64,000 nucleotides of DNA from CAVTTH01 sp963737545 (GTDB lineage: Bacteria > Verrucomicrobiota > Verrucomicrobiia > Chthoniobacterales > UBA10450). A program made the translations under genes and the position numbers. Of this stretch, positions 36,112-43,618 are shown in pieces (position 1 is the stretch's first letter; the number at the start of each line of letters is the position of its first letter). The notes beneath the pieces were generated by a model that saw only the letters and a list, made by a program, of their open reading frames with translations, searched no databases and had not been told where the DNA came from. The stretch covers positions 248,001 through 312,000 of the forward strand of contig CAVTTH010000004.1 of assembly GCA_963737545.1 (NCBI GenBank), in the 5' to 3' direction.

Positions 36112-36118
36112 TCATCGC

Positions 36119-36147
36119 CAGCACGCGAGGGCGCGTGCGCTCCCCAG
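36119..36147. repeat. R3 half-repeat at the break of the dockerin gene
   Basis: AGCACGCGAGGGCGCGTGCG followed by CTCCCC matches the right arm of the R3 element at 46951-47086. It abuts the 5' end of the truncated dockerin gene. About 150 bases further, to 36300, hold no ORF and nothing else recognised. Confidence 0.55.
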
Positions 36148-36307
36148 ACTGTCGCAACCATTCCTCCCATTTGCACCCGATTCATCTGTTACACTGCACT
36201 AGCCGCTGTGCTTGCTGTGTCTAAGCTTAACGAAGCGGAGCGGGGCGTTAACCTAACAAAACACGGCGACACCTTCGACTTCGCTCAGTGCGGACGCCGC
36301 GCCGTGA

Positions 36308-37324
36308 CTACACCAGCCGCTCGCGCCCGTGCGCTTTTGTTAGATCGAGGTCCGGACCGATCGGAACAATGCGTGTGGGATTAATCTCGGTGTGCGTCAT
36401 GTAGTAGTGGCGCTTGATGTGATCGAAGTTGACCGTGACCGCGATTCCGGGTTGCTGATAAAGGTCCATCAGGTATCCCTGCAAATTCGCATAATCGATG
36501 ATGCGCCGGACGTTGCATTTGAAGTGGCCGTGATAGACGACATCGAACCGAACGAGTGTGCAGAACAGGCGCCAGTCCGCTTCGACGATGCGCCGGCCAA
36601 ACAAGTAACGGTTCTGCGATAAGCGCACTTCCAATTGATCGAGTGCTGCGAAAACGCGTCGGCAGGAAATCTCGTACGGGCGCTGGCGCGTGGCGAAGCC
36701 CGCCTTGTAAACGCCGTTGTTAATATTGTCGTAGATAAAGCCGGCCAGCTTTTCGTGCTCATCCGCGATATCCTTCGGGAAGAGATCGACATCTTTGTTT
36801 TTCGCCAAGGCATTGAAGGTGTCGTTGAACATGCGGCAGATGTCGTCCTCGCAATTGTTCACGATCCGTTTGGTTTCCTTGTCCCAAAGCGCCGGCACGG
36901 TCACGCGGCCGTCGAAGTTTGGGTCGGTCGCTTGATAGGCTTCGCTGAGAAAGTGAAAGCCGTTGATCGGATCGGTCGATGGAGGGACGACCTCCGTGTC
37001 GTCCTCTTTCCCGGACACATTCCGTCCGCTCGACTCACGACGAGCTCCGCGCGTTCCTCCAGATGGATCCCGAAAAGCCCAGCCTCTGCCGTCGCGAATC
37101 GGATCAACCACCGTCATGCCAATCGTGTTTTCGAGCCCCTTCAAATGCCGGACAATGATGGTGCGACTCGCCCACGGACAGGCGAAGGAAACGTAGAGAT
37201 GATAGCGGCCGGCAACGGCAGGATACGGTGTAGAACCATCAGCGGAAATCCAATCGCGGAATGCGTCCTCCTGTCGTTTGAATTCGCCCGAGTCGGAAGT
37301 TTCGGCGGCAAACTGTGCGCTCAT
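36308..37324 (-). CDS. Glutathionyl-hydroquinone reductase-like GST (YqjG/ECM4 type)
   Basis: 338 residues. Xi-class GSTs reduce glutathionyl-hydroquinones with a catalytic Cys; here YVSFACPWASRTIIVRHLKG has Cys49 in the CPWA motif. Other family marks: DPINGFHFLSEAYQATDPNF, VTVPALWDKETKRIVNNCE, and the C-terminal helical domain (RYLFGRRIVEADWRLFCTLVRFD). Residues about 87-117 are an insert (rich in Gly, Arg, Ser) encoded by a palindromic element between GWAFRD and DPINGF, which are adjacent or nearly so in relatives as I remember them. The insert keeps the frame. Monocistronic. Confidence 0.88.
   Translation of the reverse strand: MSAQFAAETSDSGEFKRQEDAFRDWISADGSTPYPAVAGRYHLYVSFACPWASRTIIVRHLKGLENTIGMTVVDPIRDGRGWAFRDPSGGTRGARRESSGRNVSGKEDDTEVVPPSTDPINGFHFLSEAYQATDPNFDGRVTVPALWDKETKRIVNNCEDDICRMFNDTFNALAKNKDVDLFPKDIADEHEKLAGFIYDNINNGVYKAGFATRQRPYEISCRRVFAALDQLEVRLSQNRYLFGRRIVEADWRLFCTLVRFDVVYHGHFKCNVRRIIDYANLQGYLMDLYQQPGIAVTVNFDHIKRHYYMTHTEINPTRIVPIGPDLDLTKAHGRERLV
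36974..37066. repeat. Palindromic element inserted in frame in the GST gene
   Basis: About 93 bases, a multiple of three. It includes the hairpin GGACGAC-CTCCGT-GTCGTCC (36986-37005) and the smaller CGGAC...GTCCG behind it. It encodes the extra residues 87-117 of the GST. The GTCGTCC/GGACGAC arms look like the intergenic palindromes of this genome. It resembles the Rickettsia palindromic elements in behaviour, without sequence relation claimed. Confidence 0.6.
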
Positions 37325-37415
37325 GATTTTATGTAGCGTGTCCGCTTGTTAACGCGAACGCCGGCGCGTGACATTTTCTTGCTGCAACACTTACGCGTTT
37401 CTTCAAATCGCGCTG

Positions 37416-37436
37416 GCCGCGGTCGACGACCGCGGC
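37416..37436. repeat. Palindrome GCCGCGGTC-GAC-GACCGCGGC before the SpmA-SpmB gene
   Basis: A 9-bp perfect stem with a 3-base centre that ends 13 bases before the GTG start at 37450. It may be a repeat copy (GCCGCGG also occurs at 44101) or may affect translation of the next gene. Confidence 0.5.
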
Positions 37437-37449
37437 TACAACATTGCGC

Positions 37450-38793
37450 GTGCTGAATTACATCTGGCTCGCGCTCGTTTTGCTTTCCGTCGCCATCGGC
37501 GGATGGAACGATCGATTAAAGGATGTCACTAACGGCGCGTTCGATGGCGCGAAAACCGCCGTCACGATCGCGCTGGGATTGATTGGCGTGATGGCGCTTT
37601 GGCTCGGCGTTATGCGCCTGGCGGAGAAGGCTGGGCTCATTCAAAAAATTGCGCGCGGCTTGCGACCGGTGATGCGACGCCTTTTTCCGGATGTACCGGC
37701 GGAGCATCCCGCGATGGGTTCGATGCTGATGAACATGGCGGCCAACATGCTCGGCCTCGGCAACGCTGCGACACCGCTCGGGTTGCGCGCGATGCGCGAT
37801 CTTGAAACGCTCAACCCGCGACCGGGCGTTGCCACGAACGCGATGTGCACATTCCTCGCGTTGAATACGAGCTCGGTCCAGTTGATTCCAACGACGGCGA
37901 TCGCGCTCCTTGTGGCGGCGGGCTCGACGCGGCCAACGGCGATCGTCGGCACCGCGCTACTCGCCACGCTTTGCGCCGCGACGGTGGCGCTGATCACGGT
38001 AAAGCTGCTCGAGAAGCTGCCGATGTTTCGTCTGCCTGCGGCAAACCCGGGACGCGCGGAAGCGCGTCCCACCGAAATCGCAACGCCGACGGCCGAAGCC
38101 ATGGACTTAGCCAGCTACGCAGCCGTATCGAAGCGCACGCCGGCGTGGGGTTCGGTCATTCTCATGGCGCTGATTTTGTTTTTCGCAGTGTTGTTCCTGA
38201 GAATTGTCTTTCCCGCCTTCTTCCATGCGGTTCCGAGCGCCGAGACAACAGCGCAAAGCGCTTTTGTCCGATGCGTGAACGCACTTTCTCTTCTCGCGAT
38301 TCCGTTTTTGCTCAGCTTCTTTCCCACTTATGCCGCGGTCCGCGGGATCAAGGTCTACGACGAATTTGTCGAAGGCGCGAAGGAAGGTTTTGGCGTCATC
38401 CTCAAAATCATTCCGTTTCTTGTGACCATGCTGGTCGCGATCAACATGTTCAAAGGCGCGGGCGGAATCGATTTGCTTGCGCGCTTCCTCGCGCCGGTAC
38501 TCGGTCCGCTGAATTTTTCACCCGATCTCCTTCCGCTGGCGTTGATGCGTCCACTCAGCGGCGGCGCGACGCTGGCAATCCTCACTGATATCATTCATCG
38601 CCTCGGACCCGAAAGCATCGTGAGCCTGACAGCGGCAACGATCTACGGCAGCACTGAAACCACATTTTATGTCGCCGCAGTTTATTTCGGTTCGGTCGGG
38701 ATCAAGCAGACGCGCCATGCCATTCCCGCGGGGTTGCTGGCCGACGCAACCGGTGTCGTAGCCTCGGTCATCATCTGTCGCGCGGTCTTATAG
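37450..38793 (+). CDS. SpmA-SpmB fusion (nucleoside-recognition domain membrane protein)
   Basis: 447 residues from GTG 37450; TTG 37444 is the alternative. The N-terminal half is SpmA-like (LNYIWLALVLLSVAIGG, NMAANMLGLGNAATPLGLRAM, FLALNTSSVQLIPTTAIAL). The C-terminal half is SpmB-like (FFPTYAAVRGIKVYDEFVEG, GGATLAILTDIIHRLGP, STETTFYVAAVYFGSVG). The domains were named from Bacillus spore maturation, but fused forms are common in non-sporulating Gram-negatives, where the transported molecule is unknown. A palindrome at 38049-38070 encodes part of the linker between the halves. Confidence 0.88.
   Translation: MLNYIWLALVLLSVAIGGWNDRLKDVTNGAFDGAKTAVTIALGLIGVMALWLGVMRLAEKAGLIQKIARGLRPVMRRLFPDVPAEHPAMGSMLMNMAANMLGLGNAATPLGLRAMRDLETLNPRPGVATNAMCTFLALNTSSVQLIPTTAIALLVAAGSTRPTAIVGTALLATLCAATVALITVKLLEKLPMFRLPAANPGRAEARPTEIATPTAEAMDLASYAAVSKRTPAWGSVILMALILFFAVLFLRIVFPAFFHAVPSAETTAQSAFVRCVNALSLLAIPFLLSFFPTYAAVRGIKVYDEFVEGAKEGFGVILKIIPFLVTMLVAINMFKGAGGIDLLARFLAPVLGPLNFSPDLLPLALMRPLSGGATLAILTDIIHRLGPESIVSLTAATIYGSTETTFYVAAVYFGSVGIKQTRHAIPAGLLADATGVVASVIICRAVL
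38049..38070. repeat. In-frame palindrome in the SpmA-SpmB linker
   Basis: GGGACGCGC-GGAA-GCGCGTCCC: a perfect 9-bp stem with a GGAA tetraloop. It encodes GRAEARPT in the stretch between the SpmA and SpmB halves, where extra residues would be tolerated. Confidence 0.65.
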
Positions 38794-38881
38794 GTCCGCC
38801 ATCACCATGGCCGCAGATTGATTTCCAAACTTTTGCCTCGCCAGCCGGTGAGCGCATTCTCTATCGTCCGATTTTTCGCAC

Positions 38882-40063
38882 ATGATTCAGCGTGATTATT
38901 TTGTTGTCGGAGCCAGCGTCGGCGGAGCCAGCGCCTGTGAAGGAATTCGGAAATATGACAAGCGGGGCACGATCACGCTGGTCGGCGCGGAAATTTTTCT
39001 TCCGTACAAGCGATGGATGCTCTCGAAGGGCTTTCTGCGCGACAAACAGGCGCCTCTGAAAAAATTGCCGCTCCTCGACGAGAAATGGTTTCAATCGCGC
39101 AAGATCGAGGTCCGGACCGGCACGATGGTTACGCAATTCAATATCGACCGCCGCCTGGCCGTGCTCGGGAACGGCGAGACGATTGAATTCAACAAGGCCT
39201 GTCTCGCGATGGGCAGCCGGCCGGTCCGTCCGCCGGTGGCAGGCGTGGGGCTTGGGAACGTGATTTATTTGCGCACGACTCGCGATGCACTGGCTCTGCG
39301 CGAAGTGGCTGGTTTGGAAAAGAACGTCATCGTCATCGGCGGTGGATTGCTCGCTTGTGAAGCGGCGGCCAGTCTGCGCCAGCTCAAACTCAAGGTGACG
39401 ATGATGCATCGGAACGCCTACCTTCTGAATCGTTATCTCGACCCAACAACCGGCGCATGGGTAACGGAGTATTTCACCAAGCATGGGATCACGTTGCTAC
39501 TGGGCGAAAGCTTGAATGGATTCGAAGGCAAGACCGTGTTGCGAAACATTCAAACAAAGAGTGGCAATCGAGTGGCGGCGGGCGTCGCGGTCGTCGCCTG
39601 CGGAGCGGAGCCCAATCTGGATCTCGTGCGCAACACGCCACTCTCGGGAGCGCACGGCTCACCTGTGACCGAATATCTTGAAACAGAAGAGAAAGGCATC
39701 TACGCCATCGGCGACCTGGCATTTTATCCCGACCGTTTGATGGGCGGAATGCGCCGGCAAACCCATTGGGAGAACGCGCGGGAACAAGGCCTCGTCGCCG
39801 GCGCGAACATGACGGGCAAGAAACGCATTCGTTACGAGCAGATTCCCTATTTCTGGACGGAGATGTTCGATTTGAGAATGGATTTCGTGGGCGATTTCAG
39901 TTTAGCGCCGACCAGAGTGGACCTGCGCGGATCGCACGCGAAGAAGAAATTCACCGCCCGCTACTTTCAGGGCGATCGCCTGCGCGCGATTTTGCTCTGC
40001 AATGAGGGCTCGCGTGAGGTGGAGACTGCAAAATCTCAGTTGCGGACCGCGCTCGGCAAATAG
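38882..40063 (+). CDS. FAD-dependent pyridine nucleotide-disulfide oxidoreductase family protein
   Basis: 393 residues. The N-terminal FAD-binding fold is DYFVVGASVGGASACEGIR. A second nucleotide fold NVIVIGGGLLACEAAASLRQ is for NAD(P)H. The second FAD motif is EKGIYAIGDLAFYP. The order matches ferredoxin/rubredoxin reductases and related NADH oxidoreductases. There is no CxxC redox pair, so a disulfide reductase is unlikely. The electron acceptor is unknown and no ferredoxin gene is next to it. tRNA-Pro follows 83 bases later. Confidence 0.88.
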   Translation: MIQRDYFVVGASVGGASACEGIRKYDKRGTITLVGAEIFLPYKRWMLSKGFLRDKQAPLKKLPLLDEKWFQSRKIEVRTGTMVTQFNIDRRLAVLGNGETIEFNKACLAMGSRPVRPPVAGVGLGNVIYLRTTRDALALREVAGLEKNVIVIGGGLLACEAAASLRQLKLKVTMMHRNAYLLNRYLDPTTGAWVTEYFTKHGITLLLGESLNGFEGKTVLRNIQTKSGNRVAAGVAVVACGAEPNLDLVRNTPLSGAHGSPVTEYLETEEKGIYAIGDLAFYPDRLMGGMRRQTHWENAREQGLVAGANMTGKKRIRYEQIPYFWTEMFDLRMDFVGDFSLAPTRVDLRGSHAKKKFTARYFQGDRLRAILLCNEGSREVETAKSQLRTALGK

Positions 40064-40146
40064 CGCGCGCTCGAAGGCACGGTGTTTTGTCGGTTGCGCG
40101 ACCCAGATATTGCAGCGTATATCGTAGGTCCTTGATCGGTCCAGTT

Positions 40147-40220
40147 CGGGCTGTGGCTCAGCTTGGTAGAGCGCCTGCCTCGGGTGCAGGAGGCCGCGGG
40201 TTCGAATCCCGCCAGCCCGA
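40147..40220 (+). tRNA. tRNA-Pro (CGG)
   Basis: The acceptor arms CGGGCTG (40147-40153) and CAGCCCG (40213-40219) pair fully. The D-arm region is GGCTCAGCTTGGTAGAGC. The anticodon stem CCTGC/GCAGG encloses CTCGGGT, giving anticodon CGG. The T-loop is TTCGAAT. Discriminator A at 40220; CCA is not encoded. It reads CCG codons. Confidence 0.95.
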
Positions 40221-40265
40221 CATTTTCATTTGGTATTGGCCGCCGCCATCACATTTGTCGTAGAC

Positions 40266-40973
40266 ATGAACGAAGCTGTCTTAACGACAATCGCGATCAC
40301 GGGACTGGGCATCGCATTCTTTCATGCCGCAATTCCAACGCACTGGCTGCCGTTCGTCCTAACCGCTCGCGCCCAGCGCTGGAATCACTCGCGTACCCTG
40401 GCGATCACCGCTCTTGCCGGAACGGGACACGTGCTCTTCACCGCCATCCTCGGATTGATTATTGCGTGGTTCGGGATTGCCTTGCACGAGAAGATCGGAA
40501 ATTGGTTCCCGCGGATGGCGGGTGGCGCGCTCCTGCTCCTCGGCACGTATTACATTTTTCGTCACTTCCTTGGGAAAGGACTTCCCCATACTCATCTGAT
40601 CGGCGGACATCCGCACGCCGAGGATATCTCACATCAGAACAAGCATGGACACGAACATGAACTCGACACGAAATTCGTTCGAGCAACCTCTGATCGGATC
40701 GCGATCACGAGTCTGCTCGCGATGTTAACCTTTTCGCCGTGCGAAGCGTTTCTTCCGATTTATGCCTCCGGGGTTCGCTATGGTTGGATGGGATTCGCTC
40801 TGTTGACCGCAATTCTGTCTGTGGGAACTGTTGCCGGCATGGTCGTTTTCACAGGACTCACCCTGGCCGGCGCTCGGAGGATCAACCTCGCATTGCTTGA
40901 AAAATACGAAGGCGGTCTGGTAGGGGTCTTATTGTGTCTGGTCGGTCTGCTCGTTATTTTCTTTGAAACCTGA
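40266..40973 (+). CDS. Membrane protein resembling nickel/cobalt or UreH-type transporters
   Basis: About 235 residues from ATG 40266. Six or so hydrophobic segments. The first ends in FFHAAIPTHWLPFVLTAR, a pattern with His and Pro also seen in HoxN/UreH-like permeases. A loop of about 40 residues (PHTHLIGGHPHAEDISH and HGHEHE) is rich in His and could bind metal. A later segment has SPCEAFLPIYASG. These features suggest metal export or import, but the family assignment is by pattern only. The peroxiredoxin gene follows 21 bases downstream on the same strand. Confidence 0.65.
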   Translation: MNEAVLTTIAITGLGIAFFHAAIPTHWLPFVLTARAQRWNHSRTLAITALAGTGHVLFTAILGLIIAWFGIALHEKIGNWFPRMAGGALLLLGTYYIFRHFLGKGLPHTHLIGGHPHAEDISHQNKHGHEHELDTKFVRATSDRIAITSLLAMLTFSPCEAFLPIYASGVRYGWMGFALLTAILSVGTVAGMVVFTGLTLAGARRINLALLEKYEGGLVGVLLCLVGLLVIFFET

Positions 40974-40994
40974 TCAACTCTCGAAACGAACAAC

Positions 40995-41483
40995 ATGTCC
41001 TCTGAACTGAAGGAAGGTGACCCGGCCCCAGATTTTTGCGAACTGGCGGTAGGCGGGAAATACGGCGTTGGCCGCGAAGTCTGTCTGGCCCATTTTCGGG
41101 GTTCGCCACTCGTTCTTTATTTCTATCCGAAGGACGATACCCCGGGCTGCACGACGCAGGCGTGCGGACTACGCGATGCCTGGGAACAAGTGGGCGGGCT
41201 CGCACAGATCTTCGGAGTGAGCGTGGATTCATCCGAAAGCCACGAAAAGTTCATCACCAAATATCAGCTGCCGTTTCCACTGCTGTCCGATCCCGGTCGA
41301 GAAATCGTGACTGCCTACGGTGTCTGGGTGGAAAAGAACATGTATGGCAGGAAATACATGGGCGTCGAAAGAACCACATTCATCATCGACCGGAACGGCC
41401 GCATCTCCGGCATTCTGCGCAAGGTGAAACCGGGCGAGCACGTTACTCTGGTGAAACGGGCGCTGGGGGCCATCGCAGAATAA
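40995..41483 (+). CDS. bcp: Thioredoxin-dependent peroxiredoxin (BCP/PrxQ)
   Basis: 162 residues. It reduces hydroperoxides with a peroxidatic Cys. The active site is FYPKDDTPGCTTQACGLRD, with Cys52 peroxidatic and Cys57 resolving, the usual PrxQ five-residue spacing. The fold continues with FGVSVDSSESHEKF and FPLLSDPG. Start ATG 40995 follows a weak GAACGAACA stretch. It may share a transcript with the upstream membrane protein. Both Cys are ordinary TGC codons, so it is not a selenoprotein although the genome has the machinery. Confidence 0.94.
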   Translation: MSSELKEGDPAPDFCELAVGGKYGVGREVCLAHFRGSPLVLYFYPKDDTPGCTTQACGLRDAWEQVGGLAQIFGVSVDSSESHEKFITKYQLPFPLLSDPGREIVTAYGVWVEKNMYGRKYMGVERTTFIIDRNGRISGILRKVKPGEHVTLVKRALGAIAE

Positions 41484-41561
41484 GCAAAGAACGCAGTTGC
41501 AGTTCCCGGTATCCGGTGCTTGCATTGCGCTCCCGGAACCCGGCATGCTGAAAATACCTCT

Positions 41562-41666
41562 ATGGGCTCACTGAAGAAACGTCGAAAAGCGAAGATCTCC
41601 AAACACAAGCGCCGCAAGCGCATGAAGGAGAATCGCCACAAGAAGCGTTTGCGCTACAAGTCGTAG
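41562..41666 (+). CDS. AURKAIP1/COX24 domain small basic protein
   Basis: 34 residues, too short for most ORF lists: ATG 41562 to TAG 41664-41666. The sequence GSLKKRRKAKISKHKRRK then RMKENRHKKRLRYKS is almost all Lys and Arg. It matches the COX24/AURKAIP1 (mS38-like) domain, found as a tiny separate protein in Bacteroidota and Verrucomicrobiota, where it is thought to be a ribosomal subunit. In mitochondria the same domain ends protein mS38 of the small subunit. The gene stands alone between bcp and a TPR protein. Confidence 0.8.
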   Translation: MGSLKKRRKAKISKHKRRKRMKENRHKKRLRYKS

Positions 41667-41746
41667 CTTTTCTATTCGTTAGGCCCGAGCTTTCGGAGAT
41701 GGCGGCACCGTTTGCGTGCAACCTTCCCGGAGCTACATTCGGCAGC

Positions 41747-43570
41747 ATGATCCCACAGCAGAAATGGAACCGATTCGCGGTCCGCGGTCTCCTTCTCTGC
41801 GGCGTCTGTTTTCTCCTGCTCGAGCCAACCCTGGCCCGCCCCCCGGCGAAAACTCGGCGCGCCAAAGCGGCACCGAAAAACGAACACGCCGATGATTCGT
41901 TGAACCTGACCCCGCCGCCAGATCTCGCGCTGCGGCCCGAGGGCGAGCGCAAGGCGCAGGCGCTCGCGCAGTTTGTCGAAGGTCAGCGTCTGGAAGACGA
42001 GGGCGAAATTGACCAGGCGTTGGACGCTTATATTAACGTTCTTAACGTCGATCCCGGTGAGGTGGATCTTGCTTCACACGTCGCGGCTTTGTTAACGCGC
42101 CAGCAGGAATTTCCGCACGCGATCGACGTGCTGAAAGACGCGATCAAAGCGAACCCGAAGGCCTCAGCCGCCTACCTGCAACTGGCCGATCTCTACGCCA
42201 GATACCTCAAGAAAATGGATCAAGCCCTCAAGTATGCCAACCAGGCCATCGCGCTCGATCCAGAAAACATCGAAGCTTACCAGCGCATTTACGCGATGGA
42301 GCTTGCGGCCGGTGATGCAAAGAAAGCGCGCCAGACCCTGGATCGGGCGGCTGCAGTAAAGAGCGGCGATGCCGAATTTTGGCTGCATTTGGGAAAACTT
42401 TACGCCTCGACAATCGGTGAGGCGGATGAGACATCTGACCCGGCCGACCTTCAGCACGTCAGTGCATTCTTCAGTAAAGCCGCTGAACTGGGCGGAGATA
42501 ATCCAGCGGTGTTGAAAGAGGTGGCGGATTTCTTTGCCTCATCACGCCAAATCCAGCGAGCGCTCCCGCTCTATCTTAAAGTGCTGGAGCTGCAACCGGA
42601 CGACGCGAGTGCGCAGGAAAAACTCGCGACCGGATTCGTCCTGACCAATCAACGGCCACAGGCAATCGAAATCCTCCAGCAAATCATTAGTGAACATCCG
42701 GAGAAATATCAGGCCTACGAGCTTCTCGCCGAAGTCTATGAGGACGAAGGCCGGGCGCTCGAACGCGCGGACAAACAGGACGACGCCCGGGCGAACTTCG
42801 CGAAAGCGGCCGCGAACTACGAGCAGTGCCTCCTTATCAACCCGACCCACCTGAACAATTACTTCCGCCTCGCCGAACTTTATCTCGGACGGCTAAGGGA
42901 AAATGACCGTGCGGTAAAGCTCCTGACCGAAGCGCGCCGCCGATTCCCGGGCTCGCCGGGATTCGCATACTATCTGGGGTTGGCTTTGCGCGAAGCGAAA
43001 CGTCCACAGGAGGCGGTCACGGTCTTCGAAGAAGCGCTGCGGGAAGCAGAGCTGAGCGGGAGCGACATGGCCAACGCGCATTTTTATTTTGATTATGGCG
43101 CGACGGCCGAACGAGCCGGCTTCTACGAAAAGGCGGCGGATTTGTTCAAGAAATCGATCGCTCTCGATCCGGGCAACGCCGAAGCCTACAATTACCTCGG
43201 ATTCATGTGGGCCGACCGGAATGAGCATCTCGATGAAGCAGGCGAGATGCTTAACCACGCACTCCAGATCGATCCGAACAACGGGGCCTACCTCGATAGC
43301 CTGGGCTGGCTCGATTATCGCCGGGGAAAATTCGAACAGGCCTTGACGGAATTGCTTCGCGCAGCCCAGAATTTGACGAAAGACGACCCGACAGTTCTCG
43401 AACATATCGGTGACACCTACTCGAAGCTCGATCGTGTGCCGCAGGCGCTCGATTACTGGCAGAAGGCGGCCGCGATTGATCGAGACAACAAACAGCTGGC
43501 CGCCAAGATCGAGAGTACGAAGACCAAACTGAGCAAGGGAGAACCCGCGAAAAACAATCCGAAGCAGTAA
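41747..43570 (+). CDS. Secreted or periplasmic TPR protein
   Basis: About 607 residues from ATG 41747, the start that gives a proper signal peptide (WNRFAVRGLLLCGVCFLLLE). A start at 41699 would put 16 residues before it. A basic, Pro/Ala-rich spacer follows. From about residue 80 there are ten or more TPR units, for example AAYLQLADLYARYLKKMDQA and AEAYNYLGFMWADRNEHLDE. TPR repeats bind proteins. Similar genes in Gram-negatives can serve outer-membrane assembly or polysaccharide export, but nothing here fixes the partner. The permease gene follows after 48 bases. Confidence 0.78.
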   Translation: MIPQQKWNRFAVRGLLLCGVCFLLLEPTLARPPAKTRRAKAAPKNEHADDSLNLTPPPDLALRPEGERKAQALAQFVEGQRLEDEGEIDQALDAYINVLNVDPGEVDLASHVAALLTRQQEFPHAIDVLKDAIKANPKASAAYLQLADLYARYLKKMDQALKYANQAIALDPENIEAYQRIYAMELAAGDAKKARQTLDRAAAVKSGDAEFWLHLGKLYASTIGEADETSDPADLQHVSAFFSKAAELGGDNPAVLKEVADFFASSRQIQRALPLYLKVLELQPDDASAQEKLATGFVLTNQRPQAIEILQQIISEHPEKYQAYELLAEVYEDEGRALERADKQDDARANFAKAAANYEQCLLINPTHLNNYFRLAELYLGRLRENDRAVKLLTEARRRFPGSPGFAYYLGLALREAKRPQEAVTVFEEALREAELSGSDMANAHFYFDYGATAERAGFYEKAADLFKKSIALDPGNAEAYNYLGFMWADRNEHLDEAGEMLNHALQIDPNNGAYLDSLGWLDYRRGKFEQALTELLRAAQNLTKDDPTVLEHIGDTYSKLDRVPQALDYWQKAAAIDRDNKQLAAKIESTKTKLSKGEPAKNNPKQ

Positions 43571-43618
43571 TTCGCAGTCTGCGCAATCCACGGATCCCGC
43601 TCCGCGCGTAATGCTCCC

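Noticed and set aside
36112..36114. In-frame TGA before the dockerin fragment as another Sec codon
   Set aside because: It lies at a repeat boundary, no protein continues upstream and I see no SECIS-like hairpin at the right distance.
40995..41483. Peroxiredoxin as a possible selenoprotein
   Set aside because: Both active-site positions are ordinary Cys codons and the frame has no TGA.
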